Source of the DNA: Metellina segmentata
Taxonomy: Eukaryota; Arthropoda; Arachnida; Araneae; Tetragnathidae
Assembly (NCBI GenBank): GCA_947359465.1
Contig: OX375872.1
Span: forward strand, 2,400,395 to 2,464,394
Length of the DNA: 64,000 bases
Direction: 5' to 3'
Below the pieces are notes generated by a model. It saw only the letters and a program-made list of their open reading frames with translations, did no database searches and was not told the origin of the DNA. Positions 1-10,449 of this stretch are shown here, piece by piece. A program made the position numbers and the translations under genes. The first letter of the stretch is position 1; each line of letters starts with the position of its first letter.

Positions 1-123
1 CCTGCAACCAGCAATAGAGTACTTCAACTTGCATGCATAAACCAGATTGCAACCTACTGATTGCATTTAAAAATAAGTATTTTTTTAAAATAATTTCAAA
101 TTTGATTTTAAAATTATAATATA

Positions 124-977
124 CACAGTCCAGTCACATTAATGTGACCACCTGTCAAAAGCCAGAATAACGACCTTTGGCAGAGCGGACCGCTGCTAGA
201 CGTGCAGGAAGAGAGTCAATTAAGTTTCTGCACCCAGTGAATGCAAGGAAAACATTCCCCAAACCATAATGCTCCCTCCTCCAGCCTGGATCCTTCCTGC
301 AATTGTTGCAGGGTGTTTGCTTTCAGACGTTTCACGCCGTATACGCCAACATCCATCTATCCGATGGAGCATAAAACGTGATTCATCGGAAAAAGCCACC
401 TGTCGCCACTCTGTGGACGTCCAGTTGCGGTACTGGCGTGCAAATTCCAGCTTTCGTCGCCGATGAACAGCAGTCAGCATAGGTGCATTAACCAGGCGTC
501 TGCTGCGGAGGCCCATGCGCAGCAACGTTGCTGAACCGTTGTTGAGGATACACACTTGGTAGCACCTTGGCTCATCTGGGCGGTCAGTTGCACGTCTACT
601 CGCCCAAACTCATCTCCGTAGCCTTCGTTCGCCTCTGTCATCTATAGCACCACATGTGCCACCCCCCTGATTTTGGATAGTGCCATTTTTCCATGAACGG
701 TATACTTTTACCACGGCGGCACGCGAACAGTTCTAAAAATTAGCCGTTTCCGAAATGTTTCCACCCTTGGCCTGAAAGCCAATAATCATGCCCTTTTGGA
801 CGTCGGATAAATCGCTACGTTTCTCCATTACGTCAACGATTGAAATGCTTTCCGATGCCCTAGGACATCCTTTATATACACTCCACTGCAATGTGCTGCC
901 ACCTGCCTTTTGTAGTTGGTTATTTCACTTTGACGTCGAAAGTAGGTGGTGGTCACATTAATGTGACTGGACTGTGT
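124..977 (-). mobile_element. Tc1-like transposon, internally deleted copy
   Basis: Both ends carry a near-perfect inverted repeat of about 30 bp (left starts cacagtccagtcacattaa, right is its complement), and TA dinucleotides at 122-123 and 978-979 are the expected Tc1/mariner target duplication. At 854 bp it is roughly half the usual 1.6-kb Tc1 length. The missing part is the C-terminal half of the transposase, lost next to the left inverted repeat. Confidence 0.9.
220..828 (-). pseudogene. Tc1-like transposase, N-terminal and first catalytic part only
   Basis: Read on the minus strand from an ATG at 828, the product begins MEKRSDLSDVQKGMIIGF, a typical Tc1 helix-turn-helix start. An in-frame TAG near 733-735 follows ETANF. 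The frame then changes, and 220-555 encodes the start of the DDE domain with FSDESRF (first catalytic Asp) and GGGSIMVWGMFS. The protein stops right after that motif, so the second Asp and the final Glu/Asp are absent. In a working element this enzyme cuts and pastes the transposon at TA sites; this copy cannot be active. The family assignment rests on the ordered HTH, SDESRF and MVWG motifs. Confidence 0.85.
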
Positions 978-1040
978 ATTTCATACAAAAATTAGCGGTA
1001 GAGATTTAGATGATATTTTTTGAAAATACTCATTTTTTGG

Positions 1041-1102
1041 GAGGGTATTTAAGAAATGAGTAAATACCCATTTATATTTACCCTACTAACCGGGTATTTA
1101 CC
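1041..1102. repeat. short inverted GGGTATTTA/TAAATACCC motifs
   Basis: The stretch alternates gggtattta and taaataccc four times and could fold into short hairpins. No larger element boundary is visible. It is probably the edge of an unidentified repeat. Confidence 0.4.
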
Positions 1103-1133
1103 CGATCCCCATCACTAGGTATGCATGATCACT

Positions 1134-1590
1134 TTATTTTGGAGCCCAATAAAATATAATTTTAAATGAAATAAACAAACGGACATTTTCAGAAAAGTGA
1201 CTTTTCTGTTCAAGAAAACCTTCATTCCAATTGGTTCTTTGAAGCCGAATGTGGGAGCAATCAATCACACCCAAGACATACGGGAAATTGGAACCAATGT
1301 AAAAGAACCTTTTTTTTTTACACAACTTCTTCCGGGGATATAGGGAATTTTGGATAGTCAGGTAAAACATTCCTCGGGGCATTGTACACACGCATCACAT
1401 TCCAAGAAACAATTGCTTGAGACAGCATCAAGAAATGTTCATTCTCAATAACTGCCTGGAATAAACCACGAAGTCTAAATGTTGATAACACCCAAATTTT
1501 TAAGATCGGTTGAAAAAATAACACGAAAGCTTTTGTCACAAAAAGAATGAAATCAAAAGGGGCTATTGTTAAAAACAATGGATCTGTCAA
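1134..1590 (-). pseudogene. PIF/Harbinger (HARBI1-like) nuclease fragment
   Basis: Two overlapping minus-strand frames together give a HARBI1-like sequence. The C-terminal frame (1134-1391) reads SNFPYVLGVIDCSHIRLQ followed by EGFLEQKSHFSENVR. This matches the family pattern FPxVLGxIDGTHIxI...F.NRKxxxSxNVQ, where the Asp of ID is catalytic. The upstream frame (to 1590) gives the preceding helical region. The frames are joined by a shift around 1315-1320, beside a run of T. The family normally has about 350 residues and a partner Myb-like protein; only about 140 residues remain, and no terminal repeats or 3-bp TSDs were found. Sequence context beyond this is AT-rich and uninformative. Confidence 0.7.
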
Positions 1591-1641
1591 CCTAATATAT
1601 TGCTGCTAGTAATATTTGCAATAAAAAAGAATGCACCTAGT

Positions 1642-1720
1642 CCAGGGTTTCCCAACCGATGTTCCGCGGAACACCAGTGTTCCTCTGAACCTGAATAGGT
1701 GTTCCGCAACAATTTGGAAA
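1642..1720 (+). repeat. possible hAT terminus
   Basis: The sequence cagggtttcccaacc followed by a local inverted repeat (gttccgcggaac) resembles the 5-prime end of ZBED-type hAT transposons. It could be the left end of the hAT pseudogene that begins 0.9 kb downstream. I found no matching right end, so this remains a possibility. Confidence 0.35.
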
Positions 1721-1759
1721 GGTTTTATACAGTGCAACACATTTAAAGATCTTCTACTT

Positions 1760-2570
1760 CCTATTGAAAGGCGAGTGATGATCAATCTCCACATAGGACT
1801 CATCTGTTACCCTTTATTGCCACGTTCACATGAGGCGTTTCAACGCGCGTTTGGTTATGTTTTTTTATTTTCTAATTCTCTATCTTTGCGACCTTGAAGA
1901 GCTGGACCTTGTTAGCCCCGCTTTCATGTGAACAAAGCCTTAATGTAAGCAAATTATTTCTACTGACACCGGAGAGATGGAAACCTATCCTCTTCGAAAT
2001 CTAATAAAAAAACAAGATATTCAGCATATCAATGTAGAAGTTCTGGAGGGAAAAGTTTCAGAAGTGTTTTTGTTTTTCAACCTTAAAATTTCATTCACTT
2101 TGAACGGAAATTTTTTGTTAGTCAATCACACGTTATTAGGTCAACAACCAGTCTTCTTACTATGCGAATTTTATTTACATAATTTCACTTTTATGCAATT
2201 TTTTGCGCTATTTATTCCCACAAATTCGCTTAGATATCCACGATTTTTTTGCGGGAATTCAGTTTTCTGGTGCATTTACACGATTTCTTAATGTTGGGAA
2301 CCAATCTGTCAAATTTACAATAGGTTGTAATTTTTTAGGCGTTTTTATTCTACGAGTCATTTTCTGGAACCAATGTTTTGCGTTAAAACAGGATTGGGTG
2401 AATACTTTTCAAAAACATAAATTATTAAATTTGCATAAAAATTTAACGATTTTCTTGTATATTAAGTTAATCTGATTGCTTATAATTCTTACAATGTCGA
2501 GTTTTGTCCATTATGACAAAAAATGTGTTCTTATTACAGAATTTAAATATTATTCAAAAACTATCAAAGG
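1760..2570. other. AT-rich stretch, nothing recognised
   Basis: No coding similarity, terminal repeats or tandem structure is visible. It may be the 5-prime non-coding part of the hAT element that follows. Confidence 0.4.
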
Positions 2571-4157
2571 ATTTTTGATTGAAAGTAGGAACTTCTACAA
2601 AAGGCAGGCCAAGTACTTCTACTGATACGTCTATCATTGAAGAAGAAAATGACGAAACGATACACACTGATTATAAAGGAAAATACATGCAACTTTTTAA
2701 GAGACAATGTGACTCACAAGAAAAGTACAAACTTCAAATGATTCCAATGGCTAAGACTGAAATGAAAATGCAACAGAGGCATCTTATCGCGTGAGTTATC
2801 GCATTGCACTTAATGGTGAAGCTCATACATTTGGAGAGAATTAACATTAAACCATTTAAGAAGCCATGTGCGAAAGACATGGTGCCATGTGTTCTTAAAG
2901 AGCAGGCTAATAAAAAGTTAGATGCAATACAATTTTCAAATAATACTTTTTCATGACGCATTAAAAATCTTTCTACTAGTATAGAGAAAGAGTTAATTCA
3001 TAGTCTTGGACTTTTCAGTGAATAGGTCGCAGGACTAGCTGTACTACTAGTATTTGTTTGTTACACATATGATAAAAGTATTGAAGATCTACTCATGGGG
3101 GTGAGCATATTTACATGGACTAAATACAGGAAAAGATATATTCAACTGTATTAATGATTACATTACAAATCAAGAGATAGGTTGGGAGAAGTGTATTGAT
3201 AGTTATACAGATGGTGTTCGAGCAATGGTAGGAAAGATGAAAGGTGTTGTATCACGTATCCAGAAAATAACTACAAGAGCCACCAGTAGTCATTGTACAA
3301 AGGGCGTTCCATAAAAACTGAGAGTTAATTTTGAACGTAGTGGCAACACCGCGAAACTAAAAAATTAAAATGCAGGCGAGTTTTTTCAAACTGTAACTGT
3401 ACAATTCTAAATATTATAAACGAAGCAGACGATTTTATTTTTCTAGTTTCGTGCTTGTTTAAAGAACTGTTTTTATTTGCCCTACAGAAATAGAGGTGAG
3501 TGATTCAAAGTTACAGAACAAAATGCGTTCTGCCATAAAATTTTGTTATTGTTTGAGCAAAACAGCTCCAGAAACAGTTAAGTTAATGAAAGAAGCTTAC
3601 AAAGACAGATGTTTTGGTGAGTCTACTATTTTTAGATGATTTCAAAAAAGGACGTTTGTCTGTAGAACTGTCTCCTAAGCCTGGCCGACTAGAAAGTGTT
3701 GTGAATGATCGAAATGTTAACACTGTGTGGGCAATCTTATGAGGAAATGACATTTGAGGAGATAGTGCCATCAACTAACATTTCGAAACTAATATTTCGT
3801 TCAATAATTTACAGCTTCGCCTTGTTAGTTCCCTCATTACCTTACTAAAGAACAAATGCAAACAAGAATTCACCAATGTTGGGAGTGGAAACAGATGCTC
3901 CGAATTTCATAAAGACTGTAAAAACAGGTGATGAAACTTGGGTGCGTCATTTTGATTCCTTACCGCAACAAGTGGAAGGAAACACACTGATTATCCGACA
4001 AACCAAATCAGCAGGAAAATTCAGGATGATTATTTTCTTTGATCATAAAGGTGTAATCTATCAGCATGCTGTGCCTCCAAAAACTACTGTAAAAGGTGAA
4101 TATTCAGTTTTGAAAATTTAGCTACAACACTTATCGAGAAAGCGACATGAACTGGTA

Positions 4158-4760
4158 GGATGCGACATCGATGTCAATGTTTTCAAAACATCGATGTTTT
4201 CGAAAAAACATCGATGTATTTAACATCGATGTATTGGAGTCGATGTTTTTGTAACATCGAGGTTTATACTTGTCGATGTTTTTAAGTTGTCGATGTTTTA
4301 TTTTTAAATGAAAAAAGTTACGTTATAAAATTTTTAAAAATAACCAAGTAGTATAATTTTCATAATCAGCAAATCGAACATACTTTTAGAACAAAGTGGC
4401 CAAGATTGAAGGGTTTGAAAAGTAGGGATGCGACATCCATGTCGATGTTTTCAAAACATTGATGTTTTATAAAAAACATCGATGTATTGGAACAGATGTC
4501 GCATCACTGTTGTTAAACCAGTTTTAATATATGGGGGAAAAGTTTAAATACACTGAATTTTAAAAACATCGATGGTTTGGTTGCGATGTATTATCAACAT
4601 CGATGTTTCAGTTTAGAACATCTATGTTTTGCTGTTGATGTCGCATCAATAGTTGCTAAACCAGTTTAAGAAATGGGAAAAAAAGTTTAAATACACTGAA
4701 TTTTAAAAACATCGATGTTTTAATTTTGAACATCGATGTTTTGCTATCGATGTCGCATCC
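4158..4760. mobile_element. ATCGATG-rich non-autonomous element inside the mariner
   Basis: The outer ends are inverted copies of ggatgcgacatcgat, and the flanks CTGGTAG and CTAGTAG look like an imperfect 7-8 bp target duplication, which suggests a hAT-type MITE. The interior is a dense array of the palindromic core ATCGAT in the context ACATCGATGTTTT on both strands. There is no coding capacity. A remnant of the same repeat is at 47690-47765. Confidence 0.7.
4498..4752 (+). repeat. 142-bp tandem duplication within the ATCGATG element
   Basis: A block beginning gtcgcatca and containing aaaccagtttaa and aagtttaaatacactgaatt occurs at 4498 and again at 4640, a 142-bp period. The second copy is shortened before the terminal repeat. 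Confidence 0.75.
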
Positions 4761-5744
4761 CTAGTAGGGAATTGGACATTACATCACGATAATGCTACTT
4801 CTGTTCAGCAATATCTTAGTAAATGCAATATTAAAATGAAGCTACATCTCCTTACAGTCCCGATCTCGTACCATGCGATTTCTGGCTGTTTCTGACGTTG
4901 AAGGCTCCGTGTTAGAAAATTTAATACATATTCTGAAGTTATTTCAGCAGTGCAGGGTTCTTTGAAGCAGTTTCCAGAAAAAGGCTTCTCTACTTGTTTT
5001 GAAAAGAACGATGGGATCGTTGCTTAGAGAAGGTATTTTGAAAAGAAATGGTGTATTTTTTTCTGTAAATATATTTCTTGATTTTTTATGATTTTACTCT
5101 GTTTTTATGGAACGCCCTTTGTAGTTTGCACAGGCAAGCGCTGGTGACTAAAAGAATTTCCACAAATTTAAAAAATGTTATGGATAAAGCCGTGAAAATG
5201 ATAAACTATGTAAAATCAAGACCACTTCAATCCAGATTATTTAAAATTCTGTGCGAAGAAATGGGTAGTGAACCCAAAGCACTTTTATTACATACTGAAG
5301 TGAGATCCACAGGAAAAGCACTATTAAGACTTTATAAACTTCGAAGTGAGTTGTTGGTCTTCTTGAAGGCACAAAATAATTCAGAAAAAAATTTTGTTCA
5401 AGTTTTAACAAATCCTTCATGGTTGATAAAACTTGCATATCTGGCAGATATTTTTACCAAGTGCAATGGAGTTAACTTATCATTACAAGGAAAAGGTATA
5501 ATAATTTTTAATACAAGAGATAAAATTGCATTTTTGATAAAAAATACAATTTTGGATTTCATAATTTGGATTGTTTTCCTGCCTTATATGAATGATTAAA
5601 TCAATTAAATTTGAAAGTAGATGAAGAAGTTTCCAAAGTATTTTTAGAACACCTACATAACCTGAAAACAACTCTTTTTAAATCTACAACTTGTAAGGAC
5701 AGCTAAAACAGTAGGTTTAAGCTACTATGAAAATCTGATTTAAT

Positions 5745-7490
5745 TTGAAAGAGAAATACAAATATAAGCCTTTGAATGATTTGATCTATTATTGTTTTGC
5801 TTCCGTTTCCTACAACCTATTTATGTTGCAACGAAGTCAAACAGGCGCCACACAACAATATTGTACCGGATATCAAGAAGATTCAAGGACTCAAAATCAT
5901 CAATTTATACAATTAGACTTTTTTTATAATAATAATTACGAAATAATGTCTTTAAATAACATTTTTTTTTTAATTTAAGGATTTCTAGTCAGTTGATTGA
6001 GAACATCAGGAACTATGTATTGAACAGTGTATTGCTATTCTAATGTACTTTTAGGAATTATGAGAACTCTACTTTATTAAAATATAACACAAATTTCTCT
6101 ACATTAAAAAAAGTTACTGCCGCCGCAGGATTGAAATCTCGCTTTTTTCGCTCGATTCTCAGGCGGTTTCCCGAGAAAGTACGCATGAGAAAATTACAAA
6201 ATTAACATAGTTTGTTCAAAATTGTACAGGGAATAAGATGAAGAATTTTTTTTACGATGCGTCTATTAGTTTAGGGTGTATTAAGTGTCAAAATAATAAA
6301 AGCGAAATTTTTAACGCGAGTGAGCAAAACAAATACCAATTTCAGTCTTCAGCCGTTAGTTTTTTAGAGTACCTCTAATATTGAATTTTTGCAGCTTGAC
6401 GAGTTTTTAAGAAATTTCAATTTGGTTCTGGTAAAACATTTAATACAAATAATAATAGTAGTATATAATTTGGTAATATTTTTTAAAATTAGGTAAAAAT
6501 CAGGAAATGTTCGTTATTTTTTGTTAAAACTATATTTATAGGTTAATACTATTAATTTCAAAATTTGAAGAATCACGTGAAATCTTGGAATGTAGTCTTT
6601 CTCGTGGTATAATTATTTTAAAAATTGGTTTATAAGTAAATTCGATGAGATGAAAAGTATAATTTAAAATTTCGCGAAGAATATAAGTTTTTCTTCACGG
6701 AGATGAAGAGATTACAATTCTATAAATTTTGCCAGAAATGCAATTTATCGCCGTAGCTATAGCAACGATTCTATCTTTTGGACTTGTGAAATTCGGTGTG
6801 ACCCGGAAAGTCCAAAAGGCGGTTGCTGAAATCTGAATACTCATTTTATTTTATTTTTGAATAGAAATTCTCCAGTTTAAAATGTAGCGTTTCTTTTTTT
6901 TCTTGGCTCTTGGAATACTTTTCCGTTCTTTTCTATTTGAGTTGCAGTTGCACTTTTCAGGTTGTATTGCTCTTTGCTTTTTCGCTTAACGTATTGCTGT
7001 TTCATTTGACTTTGCGTTAAGACTTTTTAAAAGCATAACTTTCTTGCCTTTTTCGTTTGCTTTAAGACTTTTTGAAGGTATACCGATATTTAATTTTGAT
7101 CAGTTATGCAATTTTTTGTTTCTTACTGTTTCATTTTGTTTAGTTAATTTTTATTATTGATTTTTTGTTCAGTACTGTTTCATTTGTCATGGTTAATTGT
7201 TATAATTTTGGTTTTGATTTGCGTTTGTCGGAAACAGTGAGGCTTACTTTAATTTTGTATCGTTTCTGCAATTTTATTGTTTTTTCCGTTAGCAATAAGA
7301 CTTTTTGAAATAATTTTTATCGTGTGTGCAATTTTTGTTTATTGCTGTTTAATTAGGTATAGTTGAGTTTGAATTTTTAACAGTAGTTTGAATTGAATTC
7401 ATTTGTTTGGGTTTTATTTTAGAGCAAACGAAATTCAAGTCAAATTGTGCAATAAATTGTGAAAAGTATCATGACATTTTATGTTTGTTT
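5745..7490. other. AT-rich stretch with diffuse T-rich repetition
   Basis: No gene or element was recognised. Between about 6950 and 7350 short phrases recur irregularly (ctgtttcatttg, aagactttttgaa, ggttaatt), suggesting a very old degenerate repeat. The 5745-6110 part is simple AT-rich DNA. Confidence 0.4.
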
Positions 7491-7493
7491 TAA

Positions 7494-7600
7494 CCCTCCT
7501 GGTGGTTGGCTCGGTTATCTCGTAATAAGAAAAACTGACCAGATATTGGTGGACGAAACGAACCACTTTTGCTCGAATGGTGGTCTGCAGTGGATCACCT
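7494..7600 (+). repeat. dispersed TTAA-associated repeat, copy 1
   Basis: It begins taaccctcctggtggtt and contains aaaaactgaccagat. The same words recur at 36623-36705, 36945-37105, 59090-59147 (inverted) and 62300-62480, and most copies start or end at TTAA. See the matching finding. Confidence 0.55.
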
Positions 7601-8584
7601 CACACACAAAAAGGGTATAATAGAAAAAAATAATTTATTAACGAACATTTATAAAGCATACCACGAAATTCAAGTTGAACAGTTACGGAGAAAGAAACGA
7701 GCTTAGAAATTAAGACATGCGCATAAGGGTGGGTCAACGTTGTAGGGAGAAAATTTTCTTCTCTGATTGCTTTAAAGAAAAGAGTGTCCAATGATGTTTT
7801 TAGCTGGTATATAAAATTTTATTAGAGATTTCCTCCGGATTGACGTTAGATAATAAATATGTTTCCGCTAGCACGCCATCTGTTCTAACAGCGCCCTCTG
7901 GTGGTGGTATAGTAATGAAATTCATGCAATTTTTAAATGTCCTAAGTTTCTTGATAAAAACGCGCATGAGAGAGTACAGTTAATTCGCAGAAAAGGAGGT
8001 AAAGAGATCTGTCGACGTTTTGGTATAGATGAAATGTGCACTTCTCATGGTTTGAGGGACAGATGAAAACACCCAAGTTGTTTCAGAAAAATTAAAGCCT
8101 CTTTTAAGAACAATTGAATTATTACCATGTTCCACGGCCGGGCGCGATCACGGGTTTAGTTTAATGAATAACAGTGTAACAGATTTGAGATAATCTTCAC
8201 TGATTTAAAACGTCTCCAATCTAATGTTTATTAATGCAAATAGACACCTATAGAAAATTATCAACCGGAAAAAATTTGTAAATTCTTGGTTAGCCAACCA
8301 TTGCTTTTCAGTAGACAATACATCAAGAGTATGCACTACAAAAAGAGACACAGCAACGGATTTCTCTCGTCAAGCAGTTCGGATAATATTTCAATGAAAA
8401 TGATAGAGGTATAGGCATAAAAATTTGTTTTTAAAAAAGATCAAAATTACGTCCTACTTTATATGTGTTTAAATATTTTTCTCTTAACATTTCCTGTAAA
8501 TATTTTTACATCATAGTTTAATATTAATATAGTGATATTTTCAAATTTGAATATCACTCAATGCTAGTCTGCATATTTTGCTTT
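7601..8584. other. unassigned AT-rich DNA
   Basis: I see nothing coding here. The phrase agcgccctctggtggtgg near 7891-7908 is of a kind often found in arthropod TE leaders, but no element can be delimited. Confidence 0.35.
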
Positions 8585-8590
8585 GCATAA

Positions 8591-8760
8591 ATACAGTAAA
8601 CTCTCAATAACAACTCGAGCCTTGTGAACACGAATTTCTGCTTGAGTCGAAGTTTCTTCAAAGTTCCACAATTCCTTTCCTGTGTATTATAAAATTAATG
8701 TAGGCTTTTTCCTCTCGATGATTCAAACTTCGATTAATTCGAACATATTCCCCGGTCCTT
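8591..8760 (+). repeat. Tigger/pogo-type terminus
   Basis: It begins tacagtaaactctcaataac, which resembles the cagtaaaacctcaataag end of the Tigger copy at 22189. It continues with short T-rich/AATTCG phrases typical of such ends. No opposite end was found. GC-rich DNA at 8768-8890, probably from another broken repeat, follows it. Confidence 0.5.
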
Positions 8761-8899
8761 TGAGTATACCCCACGGGCGCCCAGAGGAGGGGGCAGTCAA
8801 CCCCCTGGCTTATGGATTGCCCCCGAGGAAAGTGTAAGTGGTATATACATGTTTCGCCTCCCCATGGAAAAATTCTGCTGGGGCCCATGGTATACCCTC

Positions 8900-9822
8900 T
8901 GTTTTTTTTACGACTACAGCACTTCTTACAACCCCACTCGATTTCTTCCTCTGGGGTTACATCAACGATCGAGTGTGTGAAACTCCGTTGACAAGCTTAC
9001 TGGATCTGCGGCAGCGTTCATCGATACCTGCTCTACTGTCATACCACTGATGATAAGGAATGTGCATGCACTTGATCGAATACAAATGTGTATTGTAACC
9101 GATGGTGACCTTTTTGAACACACTCGCCATGGTTTTGTTTAGCAATAAACTTCTTGCTGTTCCTCATCTGTGTCTTTTCTAATGTGCCACACTGAATAAC
9201 GCGCATTTGTTTCTGACTTATTCGCATCTCACTCAAAGTTTATTAGGATAAAATGATTAAATAGTAAATCTTCGTTCGTGGTTGTATCGCAAAGAGGTTT
9301 TTAATCGTGTATTTTAGTTGTTGCACTAAATTTATGATGTCGGATCGTCAATTTTTTTTTAAATTTTCCGGAGTTCGTTTTCCAGATGTTTTGTTCATTT
9401 ATCTTTTTTTTAAAAACTTTCTTTGTAGTTTGAATTTAAATTAGTCGTTGTTTAACTCAGAAAAACTGAATGATTACACCGCAGAACACGTTTTTTAATA
9501 TCAGGACGGCTTCTTTTTCAAGGCATGGAAAGTTCAAATTTCAATCGCGAATATCTCCACCAGTTTTACTGATAACTCCATGAAATTTTTTTATGTGTCT
9601 TTATTATTGTATTGCGTACATTTTTCTAATTGAAATTTTTGGCCTATCTGCTTTAGTTTTCAAGTTATTTTTTTAATTTCGTTATTTCACAGTTAGGGTA
9701 GCTGTAAGTTGTCTCAATAAATTCAACATTGTCACTTCACTGTAGGTACACGTTACTACCTTGACTCTACGAGACGCGGTCTCAAAATTAAAGGGCTTAA
9801 AAGGACTTTACAGGTCACCCTG
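8900..9822 (+). mobile_element. long-TIR mariner-like element, copy A (left end lost)
   Basis: The right end (aggtcaccctg at 9822, TA after it) and about 580 bp of subterminal sequence (9240-9822) are the reverse complement of the left end of copy B (21010-21580). The family therefore has terminal inverted repeats of over 550 bp. A C-terminal transposase fragment precedes the repeat. The left terminal repeat and the N-terminal half are absent. Confidence 0.82.
8913..9160 (+). pseudogene. mariner-superfamily transposase C-terminal fragment (copy A)
   Basis: The frame gives TTPLDFFLWGYINDRVCETP, the block after the third catalytic Asp found in IS630/Tc1-mariner transposases of the PRSPDLTPLDFFLWG type. 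After a shift it continues with a degenerate tail (NVHALDRIQMCIVTDG, where relatives have ..R..VC...DG..IEHL). Only about 80 of some 400 residues remain. The fragment lies directly before its long right terminal repeat, as expected for the end of the coding sequence. It is not functional. Confidence 0.75.
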
Positions 9823-10449
9823 TATACACACTGAAGAGTCAAAACATTATGACCACCTACTCAATAACGCGTTGCTCCTCCTTTGGCCTGCAAAACAACT
9901 GCAACTTGCCTGGGCATCGATGCCATAAGTTCATGGTAAATGAATGGAGATAGGTTGAACCAAATGTCTGAGCAGCGGTCACGCAAAGTCGAGATATTCG
10001 GACATGGTGGTGTTTGAGCTCTGAGCTGCCGCTGCATGACACCCCAAATGTGCTCTATTATGGCGAGTTTGGTGGCCAGGACTTGGTGTGGAATTCATAA
10101 GTATGCTCCTCGAACCACTCCAAAACAATCCGAGCCTTGTGACATAGGGCGTTGTACTGCTGGAGGCAGGGCCGGCCCTAGACATTTTGGCGCTCCGGGC
10201 AAAACCTTAATTTTGCGCCCCCCCCCCCCTCCTCCCCGTTTTTTTTAAAGTAAATCTCATGCGACCATATTAGAAAGTCAAGAAAACATTGAAAAAAATG
10301 AAAAAAAAAAAACGTTTTTTTAAAACTCAATCATCAGATAACAAGATAAGCAATTTAGCACTTAAGGCAAAATAACAAAAATTAAAATGTAGTAATGCTA
10401 ACTGAACTAATATCCCATATTATAAATAAATTCTAACTAACCAAAGTAA

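Larger units (their letters stand above)
3523..5060 (+). pseudogene. mariner transposase, degraded
   Basis: Starting at an ATG at 3523, the N-terminus reads IKFCYCLSKTAPETVKLMKE and AYKDRCFGESTIFR, the HTH region of mariner transposases. At 3925-4110 another frame gives TGDETWVRHFD (first catalytic Asp) and SAGKFRMIIFFDHKGVIY. Beyond the inserted element the C-terminal catalytic motif is YSPDLVPCDFWLFLTLK near 4850-4905, a mariner D34D-type third Asp. The normal length is about 345 residues. Many stops and shifts are present, and the coding sequence is physically interrupted at 4158-4760. It is an old, inactive copy. Confidence 0.85.
3298..5121 (+). mobile_element. mariner transposon inserted in the hAT pseudogene
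   Basis: The ends are inverted repeats (left caaagggcgttccataaaa, right its complement ending at 5121) flanked by TA at 3296-3297 and 5122-5123. The flanking hAT reading frame is continuous once the element is removed (SSHCTKG.. before, LHRQALV after), which proves the insertion. The element is about 1.2 kb without the 0.6-kb repeat-rich insertion at 4158-4760. Confidence 0.92.
2579..5710 (+). pseudogene. ZBED5-like hAT transposase, split by a mariner
   Basis: Fragments in several frames line up with ZBED5/SCAND3-like hAT transposases. At 2795-2960 there is SYRIALNGEAHTFGE, then IKPFKKPCAKDMV and AIQFSNNTFS. At 3130-3290 there is DIFNCINDYITNQEIGWEK and CIDSYTDGVRAMVGKMKGV, the TDGA..MVG catalytic-Asp motif of the family. 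After the mariner insertion the frame resumes at 5123 with LHRQALVTKRISTNLKNVMD, then SRPLQSRLFKILCEEMGSE, HTEVRSTGKALLRLYKL, LAYLADIFTKCNGVNLSLQG. In relatives this protein is about 600 residues with an N-terminal BED finger and a C-terminal dimerisation domain; here the finger and most of the dimerisation region are not recognisable. Multiple stops and shifts show it is dead. The last matching part is near 5600-5690 (LKVDEEVSKVFLEHL). Confidence 0.88.

Noticed and set aside
5078..5160. Apparent start of the 173-codon frame ending at 5599
   Set aside because: The first ~15 codons are the terminal repeat of the mariner; real hAT similarity begins only after 5123.
8768..8890. GC-rich segment as a host promoter
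   Set aside because: It is wedged between a Tigger-type end and a mariner relic and resembles a broken repeat terminus (gggcgcccagaggaggggg) more than a promoter.
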